Positions 16,100-27,008 of a DNA stretch of 64,000 nt are shown here, piece after piece. Each line of letters begins with the position of its first letter. The first letter of the stretch is position 1. The translations under genes and the position numbers were made by a program. A model generated the notes under the pieces. That model was not told where the DNA came from. It did not search any database and saw only the letters and a program-made list of their open reading frames with translations. Source of the stretch: Hyphomicrobiales bacterium (GTDB taxonomy: Bacteria > Pseudomonadota > Alphaproteobacteria > Rhizobiales > Beijerinckiaceae); the NCBI GenBank assembly GCA_900473415.1, contig UCLR01000032.1, positions 136,990 through 200,989 on the forward strand, in the 5' to 3' direction.

Positions 16100-17812
16100 A
16101 TGAAGAGCCACATTGCCGCCGCGGCCCTGTTTCTGGCGCCGGGCCTGGCCGGCGCCGCCGAGGCGGACCTTGCGAGCCGGATCGACCGCGTCACCGTCTA
16201 TCCTGACGGGGCCGTGGTGACACGCCTCGGCAAGGCGGAACTGCTGCAAGGCGCTTCCCAGATCGTGCTGCGCGGCCTGCCGGGTTCGATCGACCCGTCC
16301 TCGATTCGCGTCGAGGGCAAGGGCGACGGCGCCTTCTCGGTCGGCGCCGTCGATGTCCGCGCCGCGCCCGGCGACGCCAAGCCGGTGCTCGACGCGACGA
16401 TCGAAGCGAAACTCAAGGTGCTGCGCGAGGAGAAGGAAAAGCTGGAAGGCCAGATCGCCGCGATCGAGGCCAAGCGCACCACCATCGAGCATTTCTCCCA
16501 GACCGGCCCCGACAAGCTCGGCCCCGACGGCAAGGCCCTGCCCGTCGCCGACTGGCCGGCCGTCTTCGAGGCGATCGGCACCGCGCTGGTCAAGGTGCAG
16601 GACGAGCTGCGCGGCGTGCGTGGCCGCCTGGCCGATGCCGAGGCGGAGATCGCAGCGCTGGAGCGCGCACGTCCTCATCCCGGCCGCTCCGCCGCCTTGA
16701 AGCGTGACGTGGCCATCGCCGTCGAGGCTCCCCAGCCCGTCGCGGCCGAGTTCACGGTGAGCTACCGCGTCTCCGGCGCGAACTGGACGCCGAACTACGA
16801 AGCGCGGCTGACGACGACGGGCGAGAAGCCCGAGATCGCGCTGACGCGCCGCGCCGAGATCCGCCAGCGTACCGGCGAGGCCTGGGACGAGGTGGCGCTG
16901 ACGCTCTCGACCACGCGCTCGGCCGGCGGCACCCGCGCGCCCGAGCTGACGCCGATGCAGGTCGCCTTCTTCGAGCCGCCCTCCATCTATGAGAGCCGCC
17001 CGCGCGCGGCCGCCGCGCCCCCGCCGATGGCGGCGGCACGCGCGAAGGCCGAGGCCGAGGCGGAGGCGATGGCGCAGATGAAGGCCCAGGAATCGCAGCG
17101 CGCAGCCGCGCCGGCTCCCCGCCAGGCGGATGTCCAGGTCGCGCAGATCGAGGCCGGTGCCTATCAGGCGAATTTCCAGGTGCCCGGCCGCGTCACCATC
17201 CCGCAGGACGGCTCGCCGAAGACCGTGGTTCTGACGCAGCGCAAGCTGGAGGCGACGCTCGCCGCCCGCACCGTCCCCGAGCTGGAGCAGAAGGCCTATC
17301 TGGAGGCCGGCTTCACCCATGACGAGGAGGCCCCGCTGCTGCCCGGCCGCGTCGCGCTGCATCGCGACGGCACCTATATCGGCATGGGCCGGTTCGGGCT
17401 GGTGGCGCCGGGCGACAAGGTCGAGCTCGGCTTCGGCGCCGACGACCGCATCAAGGTCACCTTCGCCCCGGTGAAGCGCCGCGAGAACGAGCCGAGCTGG
17501 CTCGGCCAGAGCCGCACCGATCTGCGCGAATTCCGCACGGTGGTGAAGAGCCTGCATGCCCGCCCGGTCAAGGTGACGGTGCTGCAGCGCACCCCATTCA
17601 CGGAGAACAGCGCGATCACGGTCGAGACCATCGCGGCGCAGACCACGCCGCCGACCGAGAAGCAGCTCGGCGACAAGCGCGGCGTCTCCGCCTGGACCTT
17701 CGACCTCGCGCCGGGCACCGAGAAGGAAATCAAGCAGGCCTATCGCATCAAATGGCCGGGCGACCGCGAGCTCACCTTCGAGCAGCCGCCGCTGCCGCCG
17801 CGCGCGGAGTGA
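16100..17812 (+). CDS. DUF4139/DUF4140 (MuiA-type) exported protein
   Basis: 570 aa. Signal peptide 1-19 (LAGAA), an N-terminal DUF4140 domain (VTVYPDGAVVTR start), a coiled coil (about 100-190), then DUF4139 from FTVSYRVSGANWTPNYEARL. A low-complexity Ala/Glu/Arg insert lies at about 305-335. The family was named mucoidy inhibitor A in one species, but its biochemical role is unknown; the location is periplasm or outer surface. AGGGGGA 8 bases before the ATG at 16100 fixes the start. Confidence 0.85.
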   Translation: MKSHIAAAALFLAPGLAGAAEADLASRIDRVTVYPDGAVVTRLGKAELLQGASQIVLRGLPGSIDPSSIRVEGKGDGAFSVGAVDVRAAPGDAKPVLDATIEAKLKVLREEKEKLEGQIAAIEAKRTTIEHFSQTGPDKLGPDGKALPVADWPAVFEAIGTALVKVQDELRGVRGRLADAEAEIAALERARPHPGRSAALKRDVAIAVEAPQPVAAEFTVSYRVSGANWTPNYEARLTTTGEKPEIALTRRAEIRQRTGEAWDEVALTLSTTRSAGGTRAPELTPMQVAFFEPPSIYESRPRAAAAPPPMAAARAKAEAEAEAMAQMKAQESQRAAAPAPRQADVQVAQIEAGAYQANFQVPGRVTIPQDGSPKTVVLTQRKLEATLAARTVPELEQKAYLEAGFTHDEEAPLLPGRVALHRDGTYIGMGRFGLVAPGDKVELGFGADDRIKVTFAPVKRRENEPSWLGQSRTDLREFRTVVKSLHARPVKVTVLQRTPFTENSAITVETIAAQTTPPTEKQLGDKRGVSAWTFDLAPGTEKEIKQAYRIKWPGDRELTFEQPPLPPRAE

Positions 17813-17837
17813 CGACGGCCAATTCCCCGGCTGCCTC

Positions 17838-19037
17838 TCAATGCCGCCGGGGAATGCGCGGCAGCAGGATCGTCAAGAGTCCAAGCAGCGGCAGATAGGA
17901 GCAGACCCGGTAGACGAAGGCGATGCCATGGCTGTCGGCGAAGCTGCCCAGCAATGCCGCGCCCAGCCCGCCGGCACCAAAGGCGAGGCCGAAGAACACC
18001 CCCGCGATCATGCCGACCCGCCCGGGAACCAGATCCTGCGCGAACACCACGATGGCCGAGAACGCAGAGGAAAAGACCAAGCCGATCACGATGCTGAGCA
18101 CGCCGGTCCAGAACAGATTGGCGTAGGGCAGCATCAGGGCGAAGGGAATGACGCCGAGGATCGAGAACCAGATCACGAAGCGCGCCCCAAAGCGGTCCCC
18201 GATCGGCCCGCCGAGGAAGGTGCCCGCCGCGGCCGCGCCCAGGAACAGGAACAGCATGAGCTGCGCGTCGCGCACGCCGAGGGCGAACTGCTCGATCAGA
18301 TAGAAGGTGAAATAGCTCGATATGCTGGCGATGTAGACGTTCTTGGTCGCGGTCAGCAGCACGAGAAGCCCGAAGGCCATCGCCACCTTGCCCCGCGGCA
18401 ACGGCAGGGCGCGGCTGGCGGCCGGCTTGCCGACATGTCGCGCGCGATGGTCGGTATACCAGGCACCGACACGCCACAGCACGACGACGCCGATCATCGC
18501 GATCGGCGAAAGCCAGGCCACGCTGCCCTGGCCGAAAGGCAGCACGATGAAGGCTGCCAGCAACGGCCCCGCCGCCGACCCCATATTGCCGCCGACCTGG
18601 AACAACGACTGGGCGAGGCCGTGCCGGCCGCCCGAGGCCAGCCGCGCGACGCGCGATGCCTCAGGATGAAAGATCGCCGAGCCCAGCCCGATCAAGCAGG
18701 CCGCCGCCAGGAGCAGCGCGAAGCTGCCGGCATTGCCGAGCAGCACGAGACCGCAAAAGGTCGAGGCCATCCCGACCGGCAGCGAGAACGGCATCGGCCA
18801 GCGATCGGCCACGATCCCGACGCCGGGCTGCAGCAGCGAAGCCGTGACCTGGAAGGCCATGGTCAAGAGACCGATCTGGACGAAGTCGAGCGAATAGCTC
18901 GCCTTGAACAACGGATAGAGCGAGGCCAGCAGCGACTGCATCACGTCGTTGAGCAGATGGCAGAAGCTCACGGCGAGAAGGATCGGCATCGCCGTCCTCT
19001 CCAGCCGGGGCTTCGCCCCTTCCGATGTTGCAACCAT
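17838..19037 (-). CDS. MFS exporter, fosmidomycin-resistance (Fsr) type
   Basis: 399 aa with twelve hydrophobic segments. SFCHLLNDVMQSLLASLYPLFK, IGLGSAIFHPEASRVAR and GLAQSLFQVGGNMGSAAGPLLAAF are signatures of the Fsr branch of the major facilitator family. The substrate is not known from sequence. The start at 19037 is preferred over 19052 because GAGGG stands 8 bases upstream. It is divergent from an AraC-type regulator, a usual arrangement for a regulated exporter. A paralogue lies at 35177-36373. Confidence 0.88.
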   Translation of the reverse strand: MVATSEGAKPRLERTAMPILLAVSFCHLLNDVMQSLLASLYPLFKASYSLDFVQIGLLTMAFQVTASLLQPGVGIVADRWPMPFSLPVGMASTFCGLVLLGNAGSFALLLAAACLIGLGSAIFHPEASRVARLASGGRHGLAQSLFQVGGNMGSAAGPLLAAFIVLPFGQGSVAWLSPIAMIGVVVLWRVGAWYTDHRARHVGKPAASRALPLPRGKVAMAFGLLVLLTATKNVYIASISSYFTFYLIEQFALGVRDAQLMLFLFLGAAAAGTFLGGPIGDRFGARFVIWFSILGVIPFALMLPYANLFWTGVLSIVIGLVFSSAFSAIVVFAQDLVPGRVGMIAGVFFGLAFGAGGLGAALLGSFADSHGIAFVYRVCSYLPLLGLLTILLPRIPRRH

Positions 19038-19098
19038 CACAAGAGCCCTCATGCGCCCGAACCGGCGTCCCTTCACGCTCCTTCTACAAGGCTTGCCG

Positions 19099-19971
19099 AT
19101 GGCCGGCATTCGTGTTCTGGTCGAAGACTTTCGCGATTGGGCCATTTTGATGAGCGGCTTGCCGGCACCGATCGTCGCGACGCTGGACGAGACCTATGTG
19201 CAGGAGGTCGGCTGGGTCTCCCAGCCCGACAACCGCATCCTGCTGCACCACTCCGACGACCCCGCCGGCTATGTGGTGCCGCCGCACTGCCATCGGCATG
19301 TCCAGCTGCTCTGCATGTTCTCGGGTGCCGCGCTCATCGTGACCGAACTCGGCGGCTGGATGATCCCGCCCGGCCATGCGCTGCTGATCCCGGATCGCAT
19401 GGCCCATTCCGTCGAGATGATGAGCGAAGCCAGCATGCGCTCGGTCTACCTGCCGCCGGATGAAACAGCGCTCGCCGGGCGCGGCCTGCAGGTGCTCGAG
19501 ATCACCGATCTCTTCCGCAGCCTCATCGTCGAGGCGATCCGCCTGCGCGAGGGCGATAGCGGCGGCCGGAAGGCGCGGCTGGTTCTCGACCTGCTCGTCG
19601 CCGAGATCGCCGCGCTGACGCCGCAGCCGCTCGCCCTGCCCTTCCCGCGGGATACGCGGCTGGCAGCCTTGTGCCGCGCTTTCATGGAGGCGCCATCGGC
19701 GAATGTCCGGGTCGACGACTGGTCCGGCAGCCTGGCGATGAGCCGGCGCACCTTCACGCGATTCTTCCGGCGCCAGACGGGGCTCAGCTTTGCGACCTGG
19801 CGGCAGCAGGCCAGCCTGTTCGCCTGCCTACCGAAGCTTGCCGACGGCGCGCCGGTCACGCAGATCGCGATGCTGGCGGGCTACGACAACGTCGCCGCCT
19901 TCACCACCATGTTCACCCGCCGCCTCGGAACCTCGCCGCGCGTCTACATGCGCCGCGCGACGAGCGGCTGA
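19099..19971 (+). CDS. AraC-family transcriptional regulator
   Basis: 290 aa. An N-terminal cupin sensor (VVPPHCHRHVQLLCMFSGAALIV, WMIPPGHALLIPDRMAHSVE) is followed by two helix-turn-helix units (about 195-285) with AMSRRTFTRFFRRQTGLSFATWRQQ and IAMLAGYDNVAAFTTMFTRRLGTSPR. The layout matches the NimR-like group that controls a divergent MFS exporter, here the gene ending at 17838. A later ATG at 19150 would give 273 aa and a longer promoter gap; the choice is uncertain. Confidence 0.88.
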   Translation: MAGIRVLVEDFRDWAILMSGLPAPIVATLDETYVQEVGWVSQPDNRILLHHSDDPAGYVVPPHCHRHVQLLCMFSGAALIVTELGGWMIPPGHALLIPDRMAHSVEMMSEASMRSVYLPPDETALAGRGLQVLEITDLFRSLIVEAIRLREGDSGGRKARLVLDLLVAEIAALTPQPLALPFPRDTRLAALCRAFMEAPSANVRVDDWSGSLAMSRRTFTRFFRRQTGLSFATWRQQASLFACLPKLADGAPVTQIAMLAGYDNVAAFTTMFTRRLGTSPRVYMRRATSG

Positions 19972-19972
19972 A

Positions 19973-20551
19973 TCACAACGCCATCTCCAGCTCGCGCTTG
20001 CGGCCGAGATCGTTCATCCAGACGCGGAATTTCGGCTGCACTTCGATCTGGTGGGCATAGTGCCGGCCGAGCGCCTCGGTCAGTCGGCCCTGGCGGCCGA
20101 GCTGCCGGTCCGCGAAGCCGACCATCACCGAATTCGGCCAGGCCTGCGGGCGGATCTCCCGCAGCCGGGCGAAGAGTGCATCCTCGCTCTCGGTGGGATC
20201 GGCCTGTGCCATCAGCGCCAGCATCGCCGCGGTCGAGCGCGAGATGCCCATATGGCAATGCACCAGCAGATGGCCGGCCGTGCGCGCCGTCGCCGTCTCC
20301 CGCCGGCCCTCGCCGAAGCGGAGGATCTCGCCGACATGCTCCGCCGCCGGCATGATCTGGCCGGGCAGCGGCTCGATGATGTCGTGGAAGCGCAGCGTCA
20401 CGCGATGATGCGCGCCATAGGCGCCGAAGGCGTCGAGCTCGGCCCGGTCGGGGTCGAGCACCGAGAGCACATGCGTCACCTCGCGGCTACTGTTGCCGGG
20501 CAGCTCGTCGATGCCGCAGATCGTCAAGGTCGAGATGGCGAGCGTCTTCAT
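19973..20551 (-). CDS. dual-specificity-like protein tyrosine phosphatase
   Basis: 192 aa. The CX5R catalytic loop is HCHMGISRSTAAM, with C99 and R105; D57 in FHDI may be the general acid. The short size and the motif place it among small bacterial PTP/DSP-like proteins. The target is unknown. It is convergent with the AraC gene (stops 1 base apart) and co-directional with the M20 gene 70 bases upstream. Confidence 0.8.
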   Translation of the reverse strand: MKTLAISTLTICGIDELPGNSSREVTHVLSVLDPDRAELDAFGAYGAHHRVTLRFHDIIEPLPGQIMPAAEHVGEILRFGEGRRETATARTAGHLLVHCHMGISRSTAAMLALMAQADPTESEDALFARLREIRPQAWPNSVMVGFADRQLGRQGRLTEALGRHYAHQIEVQPKFRVWMNDLGRKRELEMAL

Positions 20552-20621
20552 GGTCTCGTTCCGTTCGGAGGCCGGATCGTCATGGCCAGACTCAGTCCGA
20601 GCATGACGACCGGCTTGTTGC

Positions 20622-21833
20622 TCACTCCGCCGCGACCGCCTGCAGGGGCTGGCCGAGCTCCTGCTCGACGAGGCCGACCCAGTAGCGCACGCCGTCGGGG
20701 ATGATGGCGTCGTTGAAGTCGTAGAGCGGCGTGTGCAGGCCGACGAAGGAGCCGTCGGGATTGACGCCGTTGCCGATGCGCATGAAGGCGCCGGGCCGCA
20801 CCAGCATCATCTCGGCGAAGTCCTCGCCGCCCGTGCCAGGGCGCAGCTGGCCGTTGACATGCTCGGCGCCGACCGCGCCGGAGGCCGCCGCGACCGCGAC
20901 CTTGACCTGCTCGGCCTCGTTCACCAGCGGGCTGGTGCCGCGACGGTAATAGGCTTCGGCCCTGCAACCCCAGGCCTGTGCGGTCGCCGCAGCGAGCTCG
21001 GCGATGCGGCGCTCGACGCTGTCGCGCACCTCCTGCGAATAAGTCCGCGCCGTGCCGCCGATGATGAGTTCGGAGGGGATGACGTTCGAGGCGTTGACGT
21101 CGCCGCCATGGATGTAGCCGACGCTGATCACCGCCGTGTCGAGCGGGGCGACGTTACGGCCGACGATGCCCTGCAGACCGAGCACGAAATGCGCCTGCGC
21201 ATAGGTGATGTCGGTCGAGCGGTGCGGCTGCGAGCCGCCGTGGCCGCCAACGCCGTGGAAGGCGACCTTCCAGGTGTCCGCCGCCGCCAGGAACGGTCCG
21301 ACCGTGGTGCCGAAGCTCGAGCTCGGCATGCCGGGCGTGTTGTGCAGGCCGTAGATCGCATCGCAGGGGAAGCGATCGAACAGGCCGTCCGCCAGCATGG
21401 CGTTGGCGCCGCCGCGGCCTTCCTCGGCAGGCTGGAAGATCAGGTTGACGGTGCCCTCGAAATCCCGGTTCTCGGCGAGGTAGCGACCGGCCGCGAGCAG
21501 CATCGTGGTGTGGCCGTCATGGCCGCACGCATGCATCCGGCCGGGATTCTTCGAGGAATAGGGAAGATTGGTCGTCTCATCGAGCGCCAGGCAGTCCATG
21601 TCGGCGCGCAGGCCGATGGCGCGCGCGCCCGGCTTGTTGCCGCGGATCACACCGACGACGCCGGTCTGGCCGACCTTCTCGGTGACTTCGACGCCCCATT
21701 CGCGCAGCTTGTCGGCGACCAGCTTGGCGGTGCGCACCTCTTCCAGCCCGAGTTCGGGATGCGCGTGGATGTCGCGGCGGATCTCCGTGAACGCGGCATG
21801 GTGCTGGTCGAGCCAGGCGTCGAGCTTCGTCAT
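20622..21833 (-). CDS. M20 family amidohydrolase (hippurate hydrolase-like)
   Basis: 403 aa. Metal-binding HACGHDGH at 101-108, the catalytic QPAEEGRGG, a GLHNTPG histidine and a C-terminal GLHTPLYDFND histidine match the amidohydrolase branch of peptidase M20, dimetal enzymes that cleave N-acyl amino acids. The substrate may be an N-acyl or indole-acyl amino acid; this is not resolved. The ATG at 21833 starts the conserved sequence TKLDAWLDQHHAAF. It is divergent from purA with 291 bases between. Confidence 0.88.
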   Translation of the reverse strand: MTKLDAWLDQHHAAFTEIRRDIHAHPELGLEEVRTAKLVADKLREWGVEVTEKVGQTGVVGVIRGNKPGARAIGLRADMDCLALDETTNLPYSSKNPGRMHACGHDGHTTMLLAAGRYLAENRDFEGTVNLIFQPAEEGRGGANAMLADGLFDRFPCDAIYGLHNTPGMPSSSFGTTVGPFLAAADTWKVAFHGVGGHGGSQPHRSTDITYAQAHFVLGLQGIVGRNVAPLDTAVISVGYIHGGDVNASNVIPSELIIGGTARTYSQEVRDSVERRIAELAAATAQAWGCRAEAYYRRGTSPLVNEAEQVKVAVAAASGAVGAEHVNGQLRPGTGGEDFAEMMLVRPGAFMRIGNGVNPDGSFVGLHTPLYDFNDAIIPDGVRYWVGLVEQELGQPLQAVAAE

Positions 21834-22043
21834 GATCGGTGTAGTCCCCTTGGTTCTAAGCGCAGACAAGCACGATCCTTGCCGGCGCCTGTTACCCTTT
21901 ACGCCGATTGCGGCAGCATCACTGCGGCGATCCTGCAGAGCGGCCATGCTCCCCGGGTTTATCCCGCATTTTGTCCTGCTTACTTACGGAAAACTTGACC
22001 TGCAGAGCACATTGGCCCATGAGGGCTTGCAAGGACCTGCCCC

Positions 22044-22068
22044 GAACCCCGGCCTTGCGTCGGGGTTC
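22044..22068 (+). repeat. hairpin in the purA leader
   Basis: GAACCCCG (22044-22051) pairs with CGGGGTTC (22061-22068), 9-base loop. No T-run follows. It sits 57 bases before purA, in the 291-base gap between purA and the divergent amidohydrolase; it could be a regulatory leader structure or a dispersed palindrome. Confidence 0.4.
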
Positions 22069-22124
22069 TGCATTTGCGCGGGCGCTTGCGCCAGATACGC
22101 GAAACAAGCAGGGACACCTCGCTC

Positions 22125-23402
<1,278 letters not shown>

Positions 23403-23417
<15 letters not shown>

Positions 23418-23460
23418 CCTCGCCCTTCGAAGGATGACGCCGCCCTTCGAGGGTTGACGC
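23403..23460. repeat. three tandem 20-base units over the purA stop
   Basis: CCCTTCGA recurs at 23403, 23423 and 23443, exactly 20 bases apart, each followed by a variant of AGGRTGACNCCG. The first unit contains the last codons and the TGA of purA. Each unit core CCCTTCGAAGGG is itself a near-palindrome. Confidence 0.75.
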
Positions 23461-23488
23461 AAGCCGCCATCAGCGACAAGTGAGGCGA

Positions 23489-24730
23489 ATGGCCGACTTC
23501 CATCCGATCCTGGCGCGTGCCGTCGCCGGGCTGTCCGACAACTCTCCCGAGGCGCGCCGCGCCATCTACGAGCGGGCTCGGGCGGCACTGCTTGCGCAGC
23601 TGCGCGGTCTCGACCCGCCGCTGAGCGAGGCCGAGATCATGCGCGAGCGCCTGGCGCTCGACGAGGCCGTCGCCCGGATCGAGGCGGATTACGAGGACGA
23701 GCCGGCCCTGCAGGCGGCAGCCGGCGGCCCGGTGATCCGCCCGGCCGAACCCGCAGCAGCCCCCTCCTGGCCGCCGGAGCCGCGGCAGGCGCCGGAATTC
23801 GCGCCGCTGCCGCCCGCCGCGGGCGAGGACCATGGTGAGCCGCTGCCAGAGCCGGCCGAGCCGCAGGTCGCCCGGCCGCGCCTGCTGCCGCCGCGCGAGC
23901 CGCGGGTCAACCCGAACCATATCCGTTCCGCCGTGGTCGGCGTCGTCGTCGCGATCGCGGTGGCGGCGATCGCGGGCACCGCGATCTATGTCCACAAGCT
24001 CAGGCCGCAAGAGCCGGCGCGCACCACCAGCGAGTCGACGGCGCAGGCCTCCCGCCCTGCCCAGCCCGATGGCGGCGGCAAGATCACCGAGCGCCTCGGC
24101 GAGGCCGGCGCTGCATCCCAGAACCGTCCCGGCAGCGCGACGAACGCCTCGCCAGGCATCCCTGTGCCGCAGCCCGGCGGCGAGATCGCCGTGGCGCAAC
24201 GCGCCATCCTCTACACGGAAGTGCCGGAGAACCCGCAGCAGCCGCGGGCGGTCAACGGCCGCGTCTTCTGGCGCCTCGACAGCGAGAGCGGCGGCCAGGG
24301 GCGCCCGGTCGAGACCATCGTGCGCGCCACCATCGAGATCCCCGACGCCGGCCTGAACCTCGACTTCACGATCCGCCGCAACACCGATTCCGCCTTCCCG
24401 GCCTCGCATATCATCGGGCTGCGCTTCACCGTCACCGGCGAAGCGTCGACGCAGGCGGTCAAGGAAATCGGCGTGCCGCAGTTCAAGACCGAGGAAGGCG
24501 AGCGCGGCGCGCCGCTCTCGGCGATCAACTCGGCGCTCGGCGACAATCTCTTCGTGGCGGCGCTGTCGAACGTGCCGGTCGAGGTCGAGCGCAACATCGA
24601 CCTCATTCTGAACCGGGCCTGGGTCGATATCCCGGTGCGCTTCGCCTCGGGCCGGCGCGGCATCATCACCTTCGAGAAGGGCATCTCCGGCAGCCAGACG
24701 CTGGCGGACGCCTTCGGCCGCTGGCGGTAA
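23489..24730 (+). CDS. conserved membrane-anchored protein of unknown function
   Basis: 413 aa. The N-terminal helical block ADFHPILARAVAGLSDNSPEARRAIYERARAAL is typical of an uncharacterised protein found in Hyphomicrobiales. A proline-rich linker (about 75-135) precedes one transmembrane helix (about 150-172, VVGVVVAIAVAAIAG), then a large, probably periplasmic domain (about 235-413) with VFWRLDSESGG and IEIPDAGLNLDFTIRRN. Topology would be N-in, C-out. It follows purA by 71 bases and may be co-transcribed. The ATG at 23489 is chosen over a GTG at 23480. Confidence 0.75.
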   Translation: MADFHPILARAVAGLSDNSPEARRAIYERARAALLAQLRGLDPPLSEAEIMRERLALDEAVARIEADYEDEPALQAAAGGPVIRPAEPAAAPSWPPEPRQAPEFAPLPPAAGEDHGEPLPEPAEPQVARPRLLPPREPRVNPNHIRSAVVGVVVAIAVAAIAGTAIYVHKLRPQEPARTTSESTAQASRPAQPDGGGKITERLGEAGAASQNRPGSATNASPGIPVPQPGGEIAVAQRAILYTEVPENPQQPRAVNGRVFWRLDSESGGQGRPVETIVRATIEIPDAGLNLDFTIRRNTDSAFPASHIIGLRFTVTGEASTQAVKEIGVPQFKTEEGERGAPLSAINSALGDNLFVAALSNVPVEVERNIDLILNRAWVDIPVRFASGRRGIITFEKGISGSQTLADAFGRWR

Positions 24731-24738
24731 CGGACCAC

Positions 24739-24832
24739 GATCATTCTCGGGCGAAGCGCAGCTTCGACCCGGGAATCTCAGGACGAGAAGATTCCGGTCG
24801 GAGAGATGCTCGGGTCAAACCCGAGCATGACG
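24739..24832. repeat. palindrome family B copy
   Basis: The left part TCATTCTCGGGCGAAGC.. folds on GCTTCGACCCGGGAA, and the right part GATGCTCGGG/CCCGAGCAT ends in GACGG. It lies between convergent stops. The same building blocks are found at 37504 and 40460 in the opposite order. Confidence 0.75.
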
Positions 24833-24847
24833 GCGTTTTGGCGGCAA

Positions 24848-25795
24848 CTAGCTCTTCCGCTGCGCCGCGAAGCTCGCGGCTGCCCTGAGCACATCGGCCG
24901 TGTTGCCGAGGCCGGCGAGCGCCGCCACCGCCTCGTCGCTCAGCCGGTCGCGCTCGCGCTTGGCACCGTCGAGGCCGAGCGCACCGATCAGCGTCGCCTT
25001 GCCCTTGTCGGCATCCTTGGCGGTCGCCTTGCCCATCTGGGTCGCGTCCGATTCGACGTCAAGGATGTCATCGGCCACCTGGAAGGTTGCGCCGAGCGCG
25101 CGGCCATAGCGGCCGAGCGCTGCCAGTGCTGTCGCATCCGCGCCGCCGAGCCGCGCGCCGATCTCGACGCTCGCCGCCAGCAGCGCGCCGGTCTTCATCG
25201 CCTGGAGCTGCCGGATCGCGGCCTCGGAGAGCGCGCCCCGCTGCTCCTCGAAGCGTCCCTCGGCAGCCAGGTCGAGCATCTGGCCGCCGACCATGCCGCC
25301 GAGGCCGGAAGCCCGCGCCAGCGTCGCGACCAGCGCCGCGCGCACCGCGCCGTCAGGATGCGTCGCCTCATCGGCCAGAACCTCGAAGGCGAGCGTCAGC
25401 AGCGCGTCGCCCGCCAGAATCGCGGTCGCCTCGTCGAAGGCCTTGTGCACCGTCGGCCGACCCCGACGCAGATCGTCGTCGTCCATCGCCGGCAGATCGT
25501 CATGGACGAGCGAATAGCAGTGCAGCAGCTCGACTGCCGTGCCTGCCCTGAGCGCCTGCGCGGAGGGTGCACCGAAGAGCCGCGCCGTCTCGACCGCCAG
25601 GAAGGGCCGCAGGCGCTTGCCGCCGCCGAGCGCGCCATGGCGCATCGCCGCGACGAGCCGCGCCGGGCGCGCGATCTCGCCGGCGGCCGGCTCGGCCGAA
25701 AGCAGCTCCCCGAGCAGCCGCTCGACGGCCTCGGCCGTCTGCGCAAGGCGCTGGCCGAGATCGCTCTCGCCGCGGGATGACGGTACGGAACTCAT
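24848..25795 (-). CDS. ispA: polyprenyl (farnesyl) diphosphate synthase
   Basis: 315 aa. The first Asp-rich motif DDLPAMD starts at D99 and the second DDILD is at 242-246; GGGKRLRP at 58-65 binds the isopentenyl substrate. The length and the residues before the first motif fit a short-chain (geranyl/farnesyl) enzyme. It adds isopentenyl units to dimethylallyl diphosphate for quinones, carrier lipids and hopanoids. The ATG at 25795 is chosen; upstream in-frame residues are arginine-rich and not conserved. Divergent from mtgA by 70 bases. Confidence 0.88.
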   Translation of the reverse strand: MSSVPSSRGESDLGQRLAQTAEAVERLLGELLSAEPAAGEIARPARLVAAMRHGALGGGKRLRPFLAVETARLFGAPSAQALRAGTAVELLHCYSLVHDDLPAMDDDDLRRGRPTVHKAFDEATAILAGDALLTLAFEVLADEATHPDGAVRAALVATLARASGLGGMVGGQMLDLAAEGRFEEQRGALSEAAIRQLQAMKTGALLAASVEIGARLGGADATALAALGRYGRALGATFQVADDILDVESDATQMGKATAKDADKGKATLIGALGLDGAKRERDRLSDEAVAALAGLGNTADVLRAAASFAAQRKS

Positions 25796-25865
25796 TGACG
25801 GATCTCGCGTTCGCTGCCGAACGGGGCCTTGCCGGACGTTTGCCACATCGTCAAGGTGCGAGGCC

Positions 25866-26573
25866 ATGGTGAGCGTGTCGACGGGACGACGGGGGCGAAG
25901 CAACCCGCTGGGCTGGTTTCTGGGGCTTTGCCTGCGGATCGCCTTCTGGCTCTTCCTGGCTTTCGTGGTCGCCACCGCCCTCTACCGCTTCGTACCCGTG
26001 CCCTCGACGCTGATGCTCGGCCGCTGGGCGACATTCCGTTCCGTCGAACGCGAATGGGTGCCACTGACCCGGATCTCGCCGCATCTCATCCGTGCCGTCA
26101 TCGCCTCCGAGGACCAGCGCTTCTGCAGCCATCGCGGCGTCGACTGGATCGAGCTCAACGCGGTGCTGGACGATGAGGACGGACCCAGCCGTGGCGCTTC
26201 GACGCTGACGATGCAGACCGCCAAGAACGTCTTCCTCTGGCCCGGGCGCTCCTATGTCCGCAAGGGACTGGAAATCCCGATGGCGATGGCGCTCGACCTC
26301 GCCTGGGGCAAGGAGCGCGTCATGGAGGTCTACCTCAACGTCGCCGAGTGGGGCGAGGGCCTCTTCGGCGCCGAGGCCGCGGCCCGGCGCTATTTCGGCA
26401 AGCCCGCCAGCCGGCTCACCCCGGCGGAGGCCGCCCGCCTCGCCGGCGCCCTGCCGAACCCGGCCCTGCGCAATCCGGCCAGACCCAGCCGCGCGCTGCA
26501 ATCGGCCTCCGGAAGGATTCTGCTCCGCATGGAGCAGCTCGGCTCCCTCGGCGACTGTGCTATACCGGGCTGA
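25866..26573 (+). CDS. mtgA: monofunctional peptidoglycan transglycosylase
   Basis: 235 aa. One N-terminal membrane helix (about 18-40) anchors a GT51 domain; the catalytic glutamate is in [15 protein letters not shown], with [21 protein letters not shown] and [15 protein letters not shown] downstream. It polymerises lipid II into glycan strands at the outer face of the inner membrane and lacks a transpeptidase domain. Divergent from ispA and followed by rpmF. Confidence 0.95.
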   Translation: MVSVSTGRRGRSNPLGWFLGLCLRIAFWLFLAFVVATALYRFVPVPSTLMLGRWATFRSVEREWVPLTRISPHLIRAVIASEDQRFCSHRGVDWIELNAVLDDEDGPSRGASTLTMQTAKNVFLWPGRSYVRKGLEIPMAMALDLAWGKERVMEVYLNVAEWGEGLFGAEAAARRYFGKPASRLTPAEAARLAGALPNPALRNPARPSRALQSASGRILLRMEQLGSLGDCAIPG

Positions 26574-26725
26574 CTGGCCTTGCGCGGCAAAGAAATCCGG
26601 ATTCAGCACTAGCCATCCGGCGCCCGAGCGTGTATGGGCAACGCCTCACGAGATTGATCCGTCGCCGTGGCGGAGGCGTGGCTTTGAAGCCAGCGCGTCC
26701 CGACGGCGGCACGATGGAGAGTATC

Positions 26726-26911
26726 ATGGCCGTTCCGAAGAGAAAGACGTCGCCGTCGAAGCGTGGCATGCGCCGCTCGGCCGACGCGCTGAAGCAGCCC
26801 ACCTATATCGAAGACAAGAACTCCGGCGAACTGCGCCGCCCGCACCATGTCGACCTGAAGTCGGGCATGTATCGCGGCCGCCAGGTCCTGAAGGTCAAGA
26901 CCGACGCCTGA
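26726..26911 (+). CDS. rpmF: 50S ribosomal protein L32
   Basis: 61 aa. [21 protein letters not shown] is the canonical bL32 start, and the tail [12 protein letters not shown] fits the alphaproteobacterial form, which lacks the zinc cysteines of some species. A GGAGAG ribosome site precedes the ATG. A strong terminator follows, so the transcript ends here. Confidence 0.97.
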   Translation: MAVPKRKTSPSKRGMRRSADALKQPTYIEDKNSGELRRPHHVDLKSGMYRGRQVLKVKTDA

Positions 26912-26944
26912 GGCCGAATCGGCCATCGGACGAATGATTGAGAA

Positions 26945-26966
26945 CCGGCCGCTAGGCCGGTTTTTC
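26945..26966 (+). terminator. intrinsic terminator of rpmF
   Basis: ACCGGCC (26945-26951) pairs with GGCCGGT (26956-26962), GCTA loop, then TTTTTCTTT. It lies 34 bases after the rpmF stop. Confidence 0.85.
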
Positions 26967-27008
26967 TTTGCGCGCTGCCCGGGCCTGCGCAATCCCGTGG
27001 AAAAGCGC